Source: Symbiodinium natans (taxonomy: Eukaryota > Sar > Dinophyceae > Suessiales > Symbiodiniaceae). Taken from it: a stretch of 54,509 bases of DNA. The notes beneath the pieces were generated by a model, which worked only from the letters and a program-made list of their open reading frames with translations, was not told where the DNA came from and searched no databases. The stretch spans positions 176,208 through 230,716 of the forward strand of contig CAJNDS010000101.1 of the NCBI GenBank assembly GCA_905221605.1. The letters are read 5' to 3'. Position 1 is the first letter of the stretch. Each line of letters opens with the position of its first letter. This document shows positions 38,547 through 50,949 of this stretch, piece by piece. Position numbers and translations under genes: made by a program.

Positions 38547-39954
38547 CCGGGAAGAGATCCTCATTTTGGAAAGGTGCATTTAGTGGGGGCGCGTACTGGG
38601 GTGACATTCCGAACACTGTCCACGCATCTCACAGTCTGTTTCACACCAAGAGACGCGGTGCAGCACGTATCCGGGGCGGCCCGCCTCTGGAAGGCTGAGT
38701 GCTCAGGAAGAGACCGAAACGTGTCATTTACGTATGTGTATTGTCTCGTATTGTGTTTGTATGATCCCGGCTCATGGCTCTCCGTGGAAGACCCTGCACT
38801 CTAAGCCCGGATCCTCAAGCTTAAGCCTGTCAAGCCGAATATTAAGCCGTGAGCCTAAGCCCTAAAACGCGAGCCCCACACAACAGGGCCGTGACGGGGG
38901 GAGGCGTGCCCTCTTCTTACATATATATTTTCTTATATCTATGTACTTGAAACTCTATCTGTACGTATGTGTGCATGGCATGCTTGAAGCCTAAAGCACT
39001 GATGATACCAGCTTCTAGCAGCAACGATGAGGAGCTGCTGCAGTTCTTCGCGAAGTTCCGGCATCTTGTGCTCGCCGCTGAGATTTGTGGTTGTGCTTAA
39101 AGAACCTTTGGTTAGACAAGGCTTGGCGCCTTTTCGCAGGCTCCGTGTTGGTTTTTCGTGTTGGTATCTCTGTAAGGTACGACTGCGAGCTTGACTTCAA
39201 GCGACTCAATGTACGCAGTACGAGTGCAAGGATGGAAGGCTCCCGAGAGAGCTCTGCTCCTGCAGCCCTAGAGGAGAGGCTTTGGTTCAGACTTTGCCTC
39301 CAGCTCTGGACTTGCCATGACAAATGTGGCACCCGTTTATAGGACAAAGCCAACTCACGTCCAAACGCTGCGGAGGAGGCCCCGGCTGTGACACCTAAGG
39401 ACCTAAGGAGCTCCCCAAGCATTCCTGTCACCCGGTCACCCTCCAGGATGCCATCGCAGATGCACGGTCTGCACTGCCAGCTCCCGAGCCAGGCCATTCA
39501 CTCCAGGGCGTATCAGGGCATCGAACAGTACTTAGCAGTACTTGAAAATGATTCTTCTTCGCCCGGTGCCATGTGATGAAGTTCTGTGATCCAGCATGCT
39601 AAGCTGCAGGCAATAGTCAAGACAGCCTGCTGCTTCCAGTACACGCTCCGAAGGCTGCAGATCACCTTTAACACTGCTCTGCAAGTCAGCGCATGTCCCT
39701 TGGCTCGTTATCCCGTTGTGAGCACAGCGCCGGCTTGCAGGTGCCGGACTCGAAAGCTACGGCTCGAAGCTTTGTGAGCGGACGAACATGGATGTCCCGT
39801 AGCAATCATGCGTGCTCGTACCTGCAAAATGGAAGCTGTCTCACAAAGCGGGGGCTCTTTGGACATCGTGCCCAGGCAGACGAGGTGTTGCAGGCCTGAT
39901 GTGTCAGCACAGGGTGTCGAGCTTGCCGTACAGAACACTGCAACCTCCCTTGCA

Positions 39955-40163
39955 GTGATGAGGGGGCCACGATCCACAAGTTCAAGAGACGACATCTGGG
40001 GATCCAGACCATTGAGGACATGCCACCTGCTTAGATCCCACAAATGGTTTGCATCGATCCACAATCAGATCTACAACTGGCTGGCAGGTTTGGCTTTGAG
40101 GCGTACCTAACCTTGGTCAAACACGGGGTGGTGATCATTCGTTCGGGGCTTGGCTGGGGCTAA
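39955..40163 (+). pseudogene. Coding-like segment with in-frame stop
   Basis: After an acceptor (CCTTGCAG), one frame reads HKFKRRHLGIQTIEDMPPA, then TAG, then continues in the same frame with IPQMVCIDPQSDLQLAGRFG and on to LVKHGVVIIRSGLGWG and TAA. This looks like a decayed coding segment. No family is recognised. Confidence 0.25.
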
Positions 40164-40739
40164 GCTGATTTGAAACATCTTCTGCGGGACGAGACGACAT
40201 CAGACGACCTGAGATGTGAGACTTTGTCAGACTTACTTGAGGGTCTGCTGAGGCGCCTTTGCAAGATGCAGGAAGGAGTCGAAATCTCGCGAGGGAACTG
40301 TCCAAGCTGCGCAGGCAACCTTCGTTGTTGATATCCCCGCAGTTACATAGCCGCTACTTGTAGCAAAAAGCGACGAATACTGACAGGACAAGACAGCCGC
40401 CGCACTGCATTGCACTGCTACAGATGTCAGCTTGGCCTGGCTTTGTGAGGCGGTGGAGGTTTGCGAAATGATCCTCTCAAATCGCAAACTCGTGGCTCAG
40501 AGGAACCCGGCCCTCCCCCCAGCTTTCAGTTGACCCCTGCACGCGGAGACGCAGGGCTGCTGGGCTGTCGTCCAGTGGCTGAGGTAAAGCGGCGCATGAT
40601 GAGGGACCTGGCGATGCTGTCTCTTTCGCTAGGCGAGTGCGTGCTTCGCACAAAGACTTGTAGCGCAACGACTGCAGTTGAAATGATCCCATGGCATAAA
40701 CTTAAAGCCTGAAGACCGGTCAGGCTTCGAAGCGCGCTT

Positions 40740-40946
40740 GTGGAAGGTGCCTTTCGAACTGCTTTCGGGGGCATGGTCCCTGTACAAAGCAGTGCTGTAC
40801 TACTGCAGGTCGTGTTCAAGCATCTTCGCAACATCTGTGATCGCAGTGGGAGCGATCATGTGGTGGCTCTGTGCTCCAGATTGCTGCCTGCAACCCAGAA
40901 GACCGTTCAAAGCAAGATGGATCGGGTTTGTGAACTTTTCAAAGGT
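40740..40946 (+). CDS. Candidate exon
   Basis: The frame includes SSAVLLQVVFKHLRNICDRS and TQKTVQSKMDRVCELFKG, followed by a GT (GTTCAC). It looks helical. No family is recognised. Confidence 0.3.
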
Positions 40947-40992
40947 TCACGCACGCAGATGTAGATGGCATGGGACCAAGCCATAGCAGAGT

Positions 40993-41229
40993 ATGGGCCT
41001 CAGAAAGGCAGGCACAGCTAAAGTGTCCAAGAAGATGTGCGAGTGTTTGTATTGTAGTTGTCCCACCTCCCAAAATCCAAAGGATCGCGAGGATGCAGCT
41101 CCATGGAAGTACGAGAAAGCACACAATGCAAGCTGGGGACACCGTCACGCCGGCTTGCTTATGCTTCATAACTTCATGAAATTTCATGCCAAGAGCCTTG
41201 GGGGTGACAGTGTTGCTTCCACCTGCTAA
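40993..41229 (+). CDS. Candidate exon
   Basis: Reads MGLRKAGTAKVSKKMCECLY..., then KDREDAAPWKYEKAHNASWG and LLMLHNFMKFHAKSLGGDS. Spaced Cys residues (CECLYCSC) could bind a metal. It is possibly in one gene with the preceding segment. Not recognised. Confidence 0.3.
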   Translation: MGLRKAGTAKVSKKMCECLYCSCPTSQNPKDREDAAPWKYEKAHNASWGHRHAGLLMLHNFMKFHAKSLGGDSVASTC

Positions 41230-41583
41230 CATCCACATGCAGGCAATACCTATGCCGCAGCGTTCACAGATGTGCGGGGTTGGGCATTGCGAAAGCTGCT
41301 GAGAAGGCAGCGCATCGGAATGGGATGTGTTTGAGCTCCACAGACCCTTAGATGTCCCCACTCATGATGGACGCAGGCCTCGTGCATTCGGGCTCACGCT
41401 CCTATGCGCACACTTCTGCATCATCGCGTCTCAGCCCCGACCCTGGCCTAGGGGGCAGTTTGAGGGCAATTTAGGGCTTGGCTTGTGAGAGCCCATGTGG
41501 GACTGGAGCATGTGACCTATCTGAGTATCCTTTGTCGCACAAGCACCTGCGGGCTAGAACAAGCATCGTCTAGTCGTAAGCAG

Positions 41584-41650
41584 ATGCCTGACACTTGCTG
41601 GGAAGAGATGCCTGACACTTGCTGGGAAGATCTGGGAAGATCTGGGAAGT
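41584..41650. repeat. Short tandem duplication
   Basis: A unit of about 26 bases containing GCCTGACACTTGCTGGGAAG occurs twice, then the GATCTGGGAA end is repeated. Confidence 0.85.
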
Positions 41651-41933
41651 TCTGAGGGGCTTTTGAGTCAACTTTGGAGGCGGCTGGGCATCCCGCAGCC
41701 CACAAAATGCTTTAACGGACATGTTCTAGCAGCAGATGAGCTTGAAGTTCTGCGGTGAAGGCAAAGCCATTGAGCTAGTTACTTGCATCTCTACTCTAAC
41801 ATCTACCAAACGCAGATTGCTCTTTGGGCTAAGAATATGCAGATTTGTTGACATGCCGCTGGGAGGTATCCGTTCGCGGTGGCCGAATACTCCCGAGCAC
41901 ACCGTTTGGCACCGTTTGCCCGAGTCTTGGATT

Positions 41934-42920
41934 TCAAGCCGCGGTGTTAAAACAGATGTGTAGCAGAGGAAGCTCTTTAAAGCTCAAACTTTCTGAGGAG
42001 CCGCTACCAGCTCTTTGTACAGCAACGGACATCACCTCAGTTGTGGCGGCTTCGGGTGGTTGAGCGGCAGGTCCAAACTCATCATCCAAGCAGTTTTCTG
42101 AAGTCTTGAAAATATTTCTTCCATGCAAAATGCAAATGCGGCACTTCACTGCCGATGAGTTGTGATCCAGTGAGATTTCTCCGTACACTTGTGTTGGTAC
42201 TATGAGACTGTGCAGAGTCTGGGGCACGAGCAATGTCCCATGCTGCTATGCACATTGAATCTCACCTGCATGTCCACCATTCTCCCATGGCTTCGCTGCA
42301 TGCTGTGCGCCCCAGACCCTGGACTCAAGGCATATCTGTCCTTCTCAATGTCGCGTGCCGCAGTGTGTCGTCCGGTCCCAAGTTCAGCTTTGGCATGACT
42401 GTTCGGCTTTGCTGGTCTACATCTGGCCTCAGCTCGATGCTCGGTTTCTGACTGCATGACATTCACATCAAGCACTCTGCAGTTTCTAATTGGGCATCGA
42501 TTCACCACTGCCATCAGACTGCAGTGCACCATCATAGCGAGACCCGGTGCACGGTCCTACAGTGTGAGCTTCTGCTAAGCGAGAAACACCCACGCCACCA
42601 TTGTGGCGGATGTTACACCTCCGTGAAGTACACCATGGCAAACACCATCCAGCCATCTCGAACGTAGCAGAAAAGCCGGCAAAGAAAGCTCCGGGCACGA
42701 AGGTCATGATCTCGTGCTGAAGGGCCTTACCTTCTTGCAGCGTTACCGCCGCTTGCGGCTTCGAAGCGCAGGCAACAGATGCATTCATTGCAAGCATTTT
42801 CCTGCATTTCTGTTTTTGTGTGGAAGGTCTCTTTCCGCCCGATGAATCGCAGGAAGAGGCCTGTGCGTTCAGCAGCATGTGAGAAGGGAATGCTTCCAGC
42901 AAGACGACGACATGCTGCAT
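41934..42920 (-). CDS. Candidate minus-strand coding region in three frames
   Basis: Three overlapping minus-strand frames (42486-42920, 42200-42535, 41934-42233) have protein-like composition, for example ALQHEIMTFVPGAFFAGFS and FKTSENCLDDEFGPAAQPPE. The overlaps suggest frameshifts in a decayed gene, or unrecognised introns. No known domain is seen. Confidence 0.25.
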
Positions 42921-42959
42921 TTACCACACAATCCATTCACGCATGTTCAAGGGTGCGCG

Positions 42960-43012
42960 ACGCGCGCGTGTGTGTGGTTGTGTGCCTGTGTATGTGTGTA
43001 TGTGTGTGTGAA
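42960..43012. repeat. GT-rich microsatellite
   Basis: Imperfect GT/TATG repeat. Confidence 0.8.
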
Positions 43013-46000
43013 GCAGGATCCGTCAAGTTGGGGCGGACTGCCGGCAGAGCAGCGTGCTCAGTGCTTGGGTTTCCTGCTGCCATTGCGTGAAATCAGTTTA
43101 AGGCTTCATGCACATGCAGATGATCGACAGACATCTGTTTCATCATGGAACGCACAGCGTTAAGGCGGCAACCTTGGGAGGACGCGGTCACAGACGACCC
43201 GTCAGCCTGGCCAAGTAAGACACGATGTGAACTGGCATTCACCAGCTGAGAAGTGCAGATTCCGACAGCCACTTCCAGAATTGAAGCCGTTCAACAGACT
43301 TCGGCTTTGTTTTTGAGCATGATACCGTAGCATTGCTACAAGAGCTCGCTAACATCATCGTGAACTAGTGACTGCTGCAAGGACTGAGCATGGGTCACGA
43401 TGTACTGTTGTGTTATTGCCCTGGTCATGCGACGCGTACACGAAAAGAACAACTGCCAGGAGCAAACGACAATCTAGCTGCCCAAACTCTTCCCCTGTCG
43501 TGTCTCTGAAGTTTGACATGCCCGAGACCTGTGGCAATAAGCCTGCTGCACCTTAGCTTTTGGCAGCCTGTGAGCCACTGGAATCATTTGAGCCAGAGCT
43601 CCTTGTGTGAGTGTAGAGTAGCAGAGTACAGCGGCAGTATCGCGAAGTAGCAACTCAGCATGTAGCCAGGTTGGAGCGTTCGGCGATCCAAGCCGAGGTC
43701 GCTTACAACTATGGCGTGCGGCTCAGAAGTTCGACGTTCGGCGTCCTATGCGTCCTCTCGCAGCATTCCCGTGAGCGCAAGTGGTGTATGTCCCAGGCCG
43801 GGCCTTCCACCAGCTGAGCATCGCCAACCTCGCCCTGGAGGTCCGCATGGCGTTGCCGCGGAAGTGCCCAGAACCCCGAAGCACCACTGCCCCCCGACGG
43901 CCGCAGCACTCAGAGGCTTACGAAGCAGCTCTGGAAATCTTCGACGGTCGGGGGACCCTGTTACAGACAGCATGCACAGTGCATCGATTGTGCCTGATTT
44001 AAGCACAAGGTCTGTCACAGTCAGAATGCCAGAGGACGGTGCGCGCATCGCGACCCCCTCCGCCCCGACTTGCAGCGTTCAGCTTGCCCACCCCCAATGT
44101 CAGATTCCTACTTTGTCTCCTGCAATGTGGCAACGCCTGGCCAGGACAGATTTGGTTGTCATCCGGAGATCAGCAGCATGGAATCTGGCATATCTCTACA
44201 AGGCCATTGTCAAGACCTTTAGGAATGTTCGGGGAACTAGTGTAGGCCAGAACTAGCACTGCTAGCACAGGGTGGTTCGACTGAAGCCCTGCGTTCAAAA
44301 GGCCCGATAAGGGATCCCAATACCCACATGATATTGTTGCCCGTGGCTTTATCACCCTGAGAGAGCCAGTACTGGCCTACACGATACAACCTTCGGCCTA
44401 GGAGCGAGCATCCAAACATGCTGGGAGGTCTTGGGAACTTAAGGGCTCTTTACAGGCACGACCAACTTCTCGGCAAGAAAGCAAGCAACGCAAGAAATAG
44501 CAAACGCCGTAGGCAACCTGACCTGAGGCTCAGGGAAGCACGGAGATGGCGGCCGACATTCTTTGGCGTCACGTCGTTTGGTAGCCGTCCTTTGTGCCGC
44601 GGAATCGCTGCTCCAACTGCAACATCAGACTGGAGATGTAGCTACATCTGCTCGTGGTTGACTGAATCGCTTGGAGCACGTGAAGCCGAAGCTGCACCGG
44701 ACATTGACACGGAGAATTTGGAGACTATAATGAACACCCGCCGCGGGATTCCTCCGTACTTCGGGATCCAGACCATCTACCTGTGAACCTGTGCTTAGAG
44801 TTTGAGACCGGCCTACAGGGCGTCTCGCCAACTTCTGCAGGCCGACGTGCAGAACGCGACAGACGGTGTCGAGCATTCTCCCGTGCGGTTCGGCGTTACA
44901 AGGTGCAGACATTGCACCCTGCTTCCTGACTTTCGGCGCGCGGTCATGACAGATGAGCCATGGCTTGTTAGCAACGGCCCTCCTGAAGCCACGTATCAAA
45001 TCGCGAGGCGGGTCAACAAAGCCAGCATGCTGTGACAGTTTGACTATGCTTGATGTGCGGCAGAGCTGCTTTGCAACACAGATGGATGTCCATTGCAGCC
45101 ACCAATCAAGAAGCTCCCTCGAAGCAAAAGCTGTCAGCATAGAACAACCGCAGCCGCTGTAATGGGTTTGCAGTCAGGCCACGTCAGGCTCTTGATCCTC
45201 TTGCAACTAGGAAGACGGGCGAAGGAAGTACTCGTTCAATGAATGAAGTAGTTATTTCCTGACGCCATGAAGCGCGGCCCCAGCCTTAGGGAGCATATTG
45301 TGTCACGTTGTCTCAGCACGATGAAAGGTGAAGATTCAGCATAGCTGTGCTTAGCTTCCGCTCCTCCCCAGGTCCAGGTGGGCCAGGTCGAGGGCCTCCC
45401 CCGAAACGTGGGAAAGGGCCGCCGGTGGGAACAGGGCGCTGCGCCTTCAAGGCTTGCACGACTTGTAGCACAAAGATGAATATGTATACTCGCCAGTTTC
45501 GGAGGTCCTTTGCCCAGACCGACTCGTAGCGGGGCTTTTGGGATCAAGCGGGCAGTCGGCGTGGGGCTCAAGCTTGAACAGGCCACATTCCCCAAACCCA
45601 AAATCCTTGTGGAGCCCAATGCTTTTGAACTTGCTCCCAGGTCGCCAAGATACAAGAGCAGTCAGGCGAGATGTTGCAGGTTTATGCTCTGTCTTCGGAG
45701 ACGGCCACGCGGGGCTGAGACAAAGTCAGTTTCGTTGTCTCAAGTAATTCGGCACTGTACGACGCGCGAGCTTCTCATGTGTGAGATTGTTGGCCCACGC
45801 ACTAAGCTAGCTCTCCCTCGCCCTGCACTCCCCCTCCCTCTCGAGATGTCGAGAACATCTCGCTCTTGATCTGTGTGGCAGGATAAAACGACCACGTGCA
45901 ACTGAAACGCGTTCTTGGCATAGAGTAGATAAGCAGCCTATGCGGGCCCTCGAAAAGTTGTCACGAAAGCTAGCTCCTTGGAGCTCGCGAGAGTTGTCGT

Positions 46001-46640
46001 TTACAAGAATTCTCTCTAGTGTGGTATGAAAATCAAAGAGATAAAGGGCTGTGGAGGGCCCCCTCCCCCCCCTTAAAGGATTGACAAAATCAATCTTAAG
46101 GTGTCCCCCCCCCCTCCTTTCAGGGTCGCCTGAATTGATTTCTGGGGAGGGGGGGGGCCCCCCCCCCCTTTTGGGCCCCCCCCCCCCCCCCGCCCCCCTC
46201 CCTTTTCAGGCTTCCCCCTCCGTCTTGGTCAGGCCCTGCGCCTGACTCGAAAAAAGCTTGCTTGTCAGCCGCGTTTCTAGCTTTCGTGGCCCCGATCTCA
46301 AGTTGAGTCTTCTGTTTCGTGGATGTCTCTGCCTTGTTCCCTGGAGGAAGTCAAGAGGGTTCACCACTGTCCACCATTCCCTCCTAAAGTATCATGCAAA
46401 CCTCTCCCCGCCTCCAGGCTTTCCAGTTTTCATGGCGCCAGTAACGGAGTAAAGAGCAGACCCGAACCACTAGCGTATCACGTGCGGCACCCAGGTTTGC
46501 ACAAACGTGTGCTCATGAGGCTCTACTGACGAATTTGGTAAAGCATGCACTCTCTGCACCTCTAAGCATCTCTAAGCTCTGCACCCCAGCAATGGGAGGT
46601 TGTCATTGCAACTTCTCTCGGCGCAGTGAGCTGGAGACCC
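43013..46640. other. Unresolved region with homopolymer tracts
   Basis: No assignable gene. C- and G-homopolymer tracts lie at 46060-46205. A 15-base sequence at 45960-45974 (GTCACGAAAGCTAGC) recurs at 52388-52402, also near such tracts. Confidence 0.4.
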
Positions 46641-47078
46641 ATGCAAAGTGTCCTTGTCTGTCATTCCATGCAGTCTGACCCAGCGTTCCTCCATGCTGAT
46701 GCAGAAGGCAAGAGTTGTTGGCATGAGTTGCCTATGGCCCTTGTGTCCAGGTTTTTCCCTGACACCAACCTGCGCGTGATGATTATCTCAGGAGCTTCCC
46801 AACGTGTTTCTGTGGGAAGAGACGGGAAGAGTGTAAGAATGGAAAATTTATTACCACATAATATGGAAGTTACAGCATCACAAAATGGTAATAGTAAAGA
46901 ATTTTGGTACATCAATACCAACTGGCAATACCCTGATTGTCTTGTTGCTAGATATGGTTCAAATACATTTAGTGGCATCTGCTTGGCAGGTCCTGATCCA
47001 GCGGACATCGTCACATGCCTGGGCTTGGTCTTGGACAAGGTCGGGGACTGCGGGGTGCTGGAGTGCATTTCGAGCTGA
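46641..47078 (+). CDS. Hypothetical protein with an AT-rich middle
   Basis: 145 codons from the ATG at 46641, or the frame may enter through an acceptor at 46625 (TCTCGGCGCAG). No known domain is recognised. The composition is protein-like throughout: HELPMALVSRFFPDTNLRVM, then EFWYINTNWQYPDCLVARYG, then a C-terminal ADIVTCLGLVLDKVGDCGVL. The middle (about 46836-46975) uses A/T-ending codons, unlike its GC-richer neighbours, which could reflect transfer or unusual constraint. A 12-base A-run at about 47480 could be a retroposed poly(A) tail. The gene is uncertain. Confidence 0.4.
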   Translation: MQSVLVCHSMQSDPAFLHADAEGKSCWHELPMALVSRFFPDTNLRVMIISGASQRVSVGRDGKSVRMENLLPHNMEVTASQNGNSKEFWYINTNWQYPDCLVARYGSNTFSGICLAGPDPADIVTCLGLVLDKVGDCGVLECISS

Positions 47079-47756
47079 GCCACAATGCTGCAGGTCGAAA
47101 GCTGCGCCGCTGAAGAGCGTACGGTGCGCTCAGACTATTCGGAGCTTGTTCCATGTTGGATGTCCAGTGTTTCCTTGTCTTGCTTCGAGGACCAAATTTC
47201 GCTGCTAGAACAACCTAGTTGCCCCAAACGGTTCTGCAAGAGGCAATGTCCTGTGACAGGCCATGGAAGAAAACGGCACATTTGGAGAAGAGGATGCCTG
47301 TCATATGGGTTTAGGTCCACGTTGAGAGTATTCTGGGGAGTGTCCCAGAAGTTGACATGCGATTCATGGAAGACTGTGAAGCCAAACGTTCGAAGAGGAT
47401 GGCGAATTCGTGGACACGGCGGGAGAGCGCTCACCTCAGGTCTCTGCACGGCACTTCCTGGAGCAAATCAAAATACATTTAAAAAAAAAAAACATGCTCT
47501 TTTGCCTAGATCCTAAAGACTGCCCCTAAGCCTTCGTCAATGCGTGAATGATGCCTTGTGTCAGCATCCGGCTCTGTGTGGCCGTTACCCCATTCGCAGC
47601 GGAAGGGGGCCGGGGCCCTGGCATCCTAGAAAGTGCGATACTGCAGAAACATGCAACAGCAGCAACAACAACAACGACGACGACGACTAAAACAACAACA
47701 GCAGGTTCATCAGCAGTTACCAAGATACTGCGCCTTGTTGTGGCCTGTGCTCCTAC

Positions 47757-48464
47757 CTCCCCCCCCCCCCCCCCCTCCCCGCCCCGCTCCCCCTCCGCAC
47801 TCAAAACCAACAGGAATCATATTAATATTCACCGTGGATATTGCTAAATCTACTTCCATGAATCCTGGTAATGTCTGGGAAGAGTCAGAGGAAAAATGTC
47901 TCTGAAAATCCGTGTCCAGCGTTTGTTCCTGAAGTGTGGAAAATCTGTGGAGAATCTGTGGCCTGTCTCTTTTGTTGGCTTGGAATCCGTGGAATATCTC
48001 AAAGCTGGGGGGTCCGGACGCAGATTTTCCCCCTCTTTGTGGAAAATCTTGTGTCCCCCCATTGAACGGTGAGATTTGGAGGGTCCAGGCTGGGGGGCCC
48101 CGGACACAGACTTTCCTCAGATGTTCGAGGTCCCGTCGCCCCAAAATCTTTGCAAACAACCAGCTCACAAAAAAGCGCAGGCAAAAAACACAGAAACATA
48201 CGTGAAGACTACAAACACAACAAAAAAACACAGATTCCATTTTGTGAAATTCACAGCTTGTTTTCTTCGAGAACAACATTTTGGAAACCCATACATTCCC
48301 AAGCATTCATACTCAAAAATTAACTTTTTATAGGGATCTATCAGGATGAATGAGAATCTTAGTAATATTAATAGGAAGGATTCCTAATCATATTTCGCAT
48401 GATTCCTGTTATTCTCCAGCGGGAGCAGGGGGGGGGGGGGGGGCTGAGGGGGAAGGGGGGGTTG
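47757..48464. mobile_element. Possible non-autonomous element with inverted ends
   Basis: A left C-rich tract (47757-47798) followed by AACAGGAATCAT and ATTAATATT (47808-47829) is mirrored at the right by AATATTAAT (48364-48372), ATGATTCCTGTT (48399-48410) and a G-rich tract (48427-48464). The right arm has about 27 extra bases. No transposase is seen. Inside, a segment with GGACNCAGANTTTCC occurs twice (about 48010 and 48098). Confidence 0.4.
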
Positions 48465-50949
48465 GAATTACCGGCGACGAGTATTTTGGCGCCCTCTCGT
48501 TTCCCGTCACCCCTTTCTTCGGCGGCACTGGGAAGCAGTCATTTTCAGACAGGGCATGGGTGGGACCACGACTTCCTTGCCGTCAAATGCATGGGACAGG
48601 GTGAGAGGACATTGTCTGAGCCCATAGGGCTCAATCCCGCAACGGCCGCCGCAAGGAGTCAGTCCTCCAAACAGCATCGAAAGCTGCGGCCACTTGTGAC
48701 GAACAAGACCCCGATGAGAAGCGGAAACTTCACATCTGCTCGATGGCTTCGAAATAGAAGGTACGAATCGGCAAGCGCAGGGGAAGCTGACAGGGTGATC
48801 AGCCTTCGGGAGAAGGTTGCAAAAGCAGCTGCACAAGGTCCTCGCAGCTTCGTTTCGTGAGTTTCCGGAAATCTCCACTTTGGTATCCGGGCAATTTCCG
48901 CGCTTCAACAAGAGGTGCAAGCACGGATGCCCATATTCGGCGCATGAGGTTTAGTCTTTGCAAAGATTTGTTCATATTTGGACCATATTTGGGATCAGGC
49001 AATGGTGTTCTCTCACCTTGTCTGCCAGATCGCAAGCTTGTTAGAGGGTTGCTGGCTTGGTACAACCCCAAAATTCGCTTCAACACTTTCCACGTGAGGC
49101 GTCATGTTGCGTCAGTTCCCCGCAACTTTCCCGAATGCCTTACTTGGAGTGACTTGCAAGGCCACGATGGCTCAGCAGCTATCTCAAGGATACAGGAGGC
49201 AAGTCGATGCCTTCCCTGATCTTCGTGGAGAGCGCCGGTAGTTCTCGTGCTCCACCATGCCTGCAGTGTACACGCATTGAATCACACTCATCAGACTCCA
49301 GCTCTAAAATTCCTCGGCTTCGCTTCTGCGCCACTTCTGCAAGTCAAGTCCCAGGGTAGGATATGCAATGCAAGGAATCCAACTTGCCTTCGCGTTCCGC
49401 ACAGCGTCTACTGTAGCCCCTCTGCATGTGCAAGACAGACATGACAAGAATGACCGATGGCCTGCTCGGTCCTTGCACTGACGTAGGTGTACGGCTACTG
49501 CAATAAAGAGTCTCGGGTATCGCCGACAATCGGCGACTTGGGCTCGTCGCTGGTCCATGTTCGCCCAGATTCGCCCGTATCTCTCACATCCTCTCACTTT
49601 CCACTCAGTCCATGGAGTATCTGCCTGTGCCGCATACGGTCGCGGCTATCCGTCAAAGGCTTGCCAGGTACGGTAGCTCTTTCGTACTGTACGGTTAGCT
49701 CGACGACCTCAGACCTCTGAAGGAGAGCGGCGTTCGGCTTTACGTGGACGACATAATCCACGAGCGGCATCAGGTCAGAACTGGGAAGCCTTTCGTGAAG
49801 AATTCGAGCTCAAGAAGTGTGGCGTGCAGCGTACATATGTGAGCATGTGGGGTGCACATGTTTTGCAAGATGCTCCTGCATGTGCCCGCAGCTTGTGGTC
49901 CTTGCTGGCACTCTGGAACAACTGCTCGACGTGGGGCTCTCTGGTTTCCGTGAGGGGTTCGACACGCTTTCTGGCTTTTTATGCGATGAGTGCTGAGTGC
50001 AGTGTGAACCCTGTAACACCACCAGGGATTGGAGCGCTTCAATGCTCTGGTGCAGGTGCAAACTGTCCACAGAACCTTCTTGACCTCCTGAGCCTGTTCT
50101 GCGTTTTCGTTGGGGGCGGGGGGGCCGCCGATGTGCGTGGGAGGCACAAGTCGCCGATGAAGACTTTGCCAGCTGGGCGGACCTCAAGACATTCAAGCTT
50201 CCAACAGCTCCAGGCGGCCTTAGCGTCGGGGCATGCAAAAAAAAGTTGTCGCAGTCATTCTGAGGGCGCTCAGGCCTAAACTAGTACGTGGGATACAAAG
50301 ATATACAAAGCCCCTGCTCAGGCGCCGATTCCAGTGAGGCCAAGAGTCATAGTAAAATAGATTGCAGAACCTGGGCTCAGAAGAACCGAACCATCTGCGC
50401 AGGCATCGTCCCATCAGAACGTCCTCTTCCTGGGTGGTTTATCTCAGCCGGGGGCCTGCCTGTCACGGCAGATGTTGGCAGTTCCAAGTTTCGCAGCTGC
50501 TTTGATCCAGCTGCCGCAAGCTGCCATTCAGGCAAACGGACACAGCGAGCCTGGAGAGTTACTTCTCAAGGCAGCGTGGGGCTCGCTTTCCTCGTCCAAC
50601 CTGTACAAGAACAACAGTGTCTGTCGCTTTGCAATCGTGCAGAACACGGGATCAAGCTAAGTTTGCGGCAGGTATCTGCAAGGATGGGAGGCTTCTCCAA
50701 TGCTTAACCATATTCAATAATTTCCAGTGAGGGTTGCAGAGCAGTTAGTATTTCTCGTAAGCACGGATGCGAAAAGATGCGAAAGGATGCAGGACTTCGT
50801 ACTGGTACAGGGCAGCATGCAGGATGCAGGTGCCGGTTAAAGCAGTGTTAAAGCAGCACGTCACACTCACAGCCGAGAACCGGCACAGTCAGATGATTCG
50901 CGTTGTTTCCAGGGTGAAAGTCTGTCAATGCTGTAGCAACTTTCAGGCA
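48465..50949. other. Unresolved region
   Basis: Overlapping frames on both strands at 48.4-49.2 kb and 49.8-50.3 kb, without a recognisable family. Confidence 0.35.

Noticed and set aside
43711-44256. TPR or kinesin-light-chain-like gene fragment
   Set aside because: Faint pattern only (for example HSEAYEAALEIF in one frame); competing frames and no continuous repeats.
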